A DNA stretch of 64,000 bases, taken from Heliocidaris tuberculata (lineage: Eukaryota; Echinodermata; Echinoidea; Camarodonta; Echinometridae). Location of the stretch: the NCBI GenBank assembly GCA_025618425.1, contig CM046844.1, positions 20,060,324-20,124,323 of the forward strand, written 5' to 3'. A program made the position numbers and the translations under genes. The notes beneath the pieces were generated by a model. That model was not told the DNA's origin. It did no database searches and worked only from the letters and a program-made list of their open reading frames with translations. Positions within the stretch are counted from its first letter, which is position 1; each line of letters starts with the position of its first letter. Positions 62,520-64,000 of the stretch are shown one piece after another.

Positions 62520-64000
62520 GGAGGGGAAAAGAGAGAGGTAGATAGAGAAGAATGAATGAATGAATGAATGAAATGTAATACGGATCCTGGTTAAAGTAGG
62601 CTCTCCTCGACAATTCTTCAGGCAAGAAAGTGGAGAAAATCAGAATAAAACAGGAAAGCAAAAGAAGTTTTGTAAGGAGATGAGTGGTTCACATTTCATC
62701 AAATCGGTGCTCCCAACGACTTCTCATTCTGCTCACTGTCCCCCACCCCATCCTTGGAGTTGAGCGATCATTGGCAAATGCTATATCACGTATATACACG
62801 TATGTATTTGTCTTTGTCTCTCTTTCTTCTCTCCTACTGAAGTAATCATCTGTTATTATTTCCAGTATATTTATTTGTACACATACCAGTGTCACAATTA
62901 TTCTGTTTTGTAGCGTAAGGGAGGGGGGGGGGGGTGGGATAGTGTAAAGTATATATATTTAGTAATTATTTCCATAAACTCAGAGCATTTTTAAGTATTT
63001 CTTTTCTCACAAAGGGGTCTATAAAATACAAGCTGTGGTCTTTAATAGACTCCTCCACTTTTGTTTCTTTACTATGCCTAATATCACCGAAATTATGATA
63101 GTGTAATTGTTTATTATATGTAATTACTGTACTTAATTTTTTAATTTTTTAAATTTTTCCATTTATGTAAACACTTCTTATCGTAATTTTGTTTGATATT
63201 ATGTAATACCAATTTGTATATATGTAAAACACTTAAAAACATCATGTGGAAATAAAGAAACCTTGAAACCTTGAAAACTTGTATATATCACTAAGAACTA
63301 TGTTATAGATGATGAATGCATAATTACTAAGGGAGTTGTATCAATGTTAACCTAATTAAGAAGGGAAAAGGAAATTAACCTAATATACCCCGGTGCCACT
63401 CATCAGGGGGTGATTATAATTAAATCATAATTTTGTAGATGGAATGTTATATTACTCTGAGCAGCTTATAGTTTGTCTTCCTATCCAGTACCCAATATCA
63501 TTCTCTTAAGTAATTCAATAATTATTGGGATTTAGTATTCGATCTGAAAATTCCTAATTCCTAATATGTAATTACGATATGTTCTGTAATGAGGCCACGA
63601 AACCGTGTGGGATTAGTGAATCCGTCTTGGGAATATGACTTCATGTGCTGTCAAAATTGTCACGTTCTCTTTCGTGACCTGCCCACGTACATATCAATTT
63701 GAGGTCACCCGCGTTTCCATGGTAACCAAGATATTTGAAAAAAAAGTTATGAAGATAATAAAATATGGTTACGCTATATGCTTCAATTAATGTTTACGTT
63801 TATCTACATCCTGCCAAAATGATTTTTACGGGATTGTTTTCTTTCCCTTTTGCAAAATATCAGCTGGACACATGCATGTACTACCCAGAAAAATTTTCAG
63901 CCTCGTCCACAAAACATGATCATGATGAGTGAGGAGTCATTGCATTAAATATCAGTCAATGTGTCTGTAGAATAGTGATTACAAAGTTCATAACATTTTT
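62520..64000. other. Intergenic DNA, no gene seen
   Basis: Contains a short GAAT repeat (about 62,550-62,572) and a G-run (about 62,920-62,933). An AATAAA at about 63,250 is followed by 'ccttgaaaccttgaaa', which looks like a worn retroelement or transcript tail. No supported coding exon. Confidence 0.4.

Overview
The window looks like sea urchin (echinoid) genomic DNA. Two genes match the MSP130 family, the GPI-anchored glycoproteins of the skeleton-forming primary mesenchyme. Their exons are short (66-333 nt) and bounded by GT-AG introns. The noncoding DNA is AT-rich and full of microsatellites, poly(G) runs, tRNA-derived SINEs and small inverted-repeat elements. There are no operons or bacterial features.

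Layout. (1) Positions 1-12,559, + strand: the 3' part of an MSP130-like gene. Twelve coding exons are visible; the signal-peptide exon lies before the window. This copy carries a glycine/glutamine-rich repeat exon and ends in a GPI-type hydrophobic tail. (2) 12,560-28,136: an intergenic stretch with a ~500-bp AAT microsatellite, a SINE split by a nested insertion, a ~1.2-kb inverted-repeat element, a 5'-truncated Penelope-like retroelement with an intact GIY-YIG reading frame, target-site duplication and a hammerhead-ribozyme-like motif, and a ~22-bp periodic array. (3) 28,137-53,897, + strand: a complete second MSP130-like gene, 11 exons and 655 codons, with signal peptide and GPI-type tail. 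It lacks the Gly-rich exon and is swollen by a 9.8-kb first intron and many mobile elements, including five TTAA-flanked inverted-repeat elements. (4) 57,810-58,511, - strand: an uncharacterised basic, helical protein of 233 residues in one coding exon. (5) 58,520-64,000: no gene seen; simple repeats and one element inserted in an AT tract.

The two MSP130-like genes lie head to tail. Intron positions and phases agree almost throughout, and four exons have identical lengths (207, 66, 125 and 101 nt), so they are clearly tandem paralogs. The family is known to have bacterial relatives and has been proposed to have reached animals by horizontal transfer. Both products should sit on the outer surface of biomineralising cells.

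All exon boundaries were read by eye from splice consensus, phase continuity and agreement between the paralogs. Repeat family assignments are tentative because no database search was possible.
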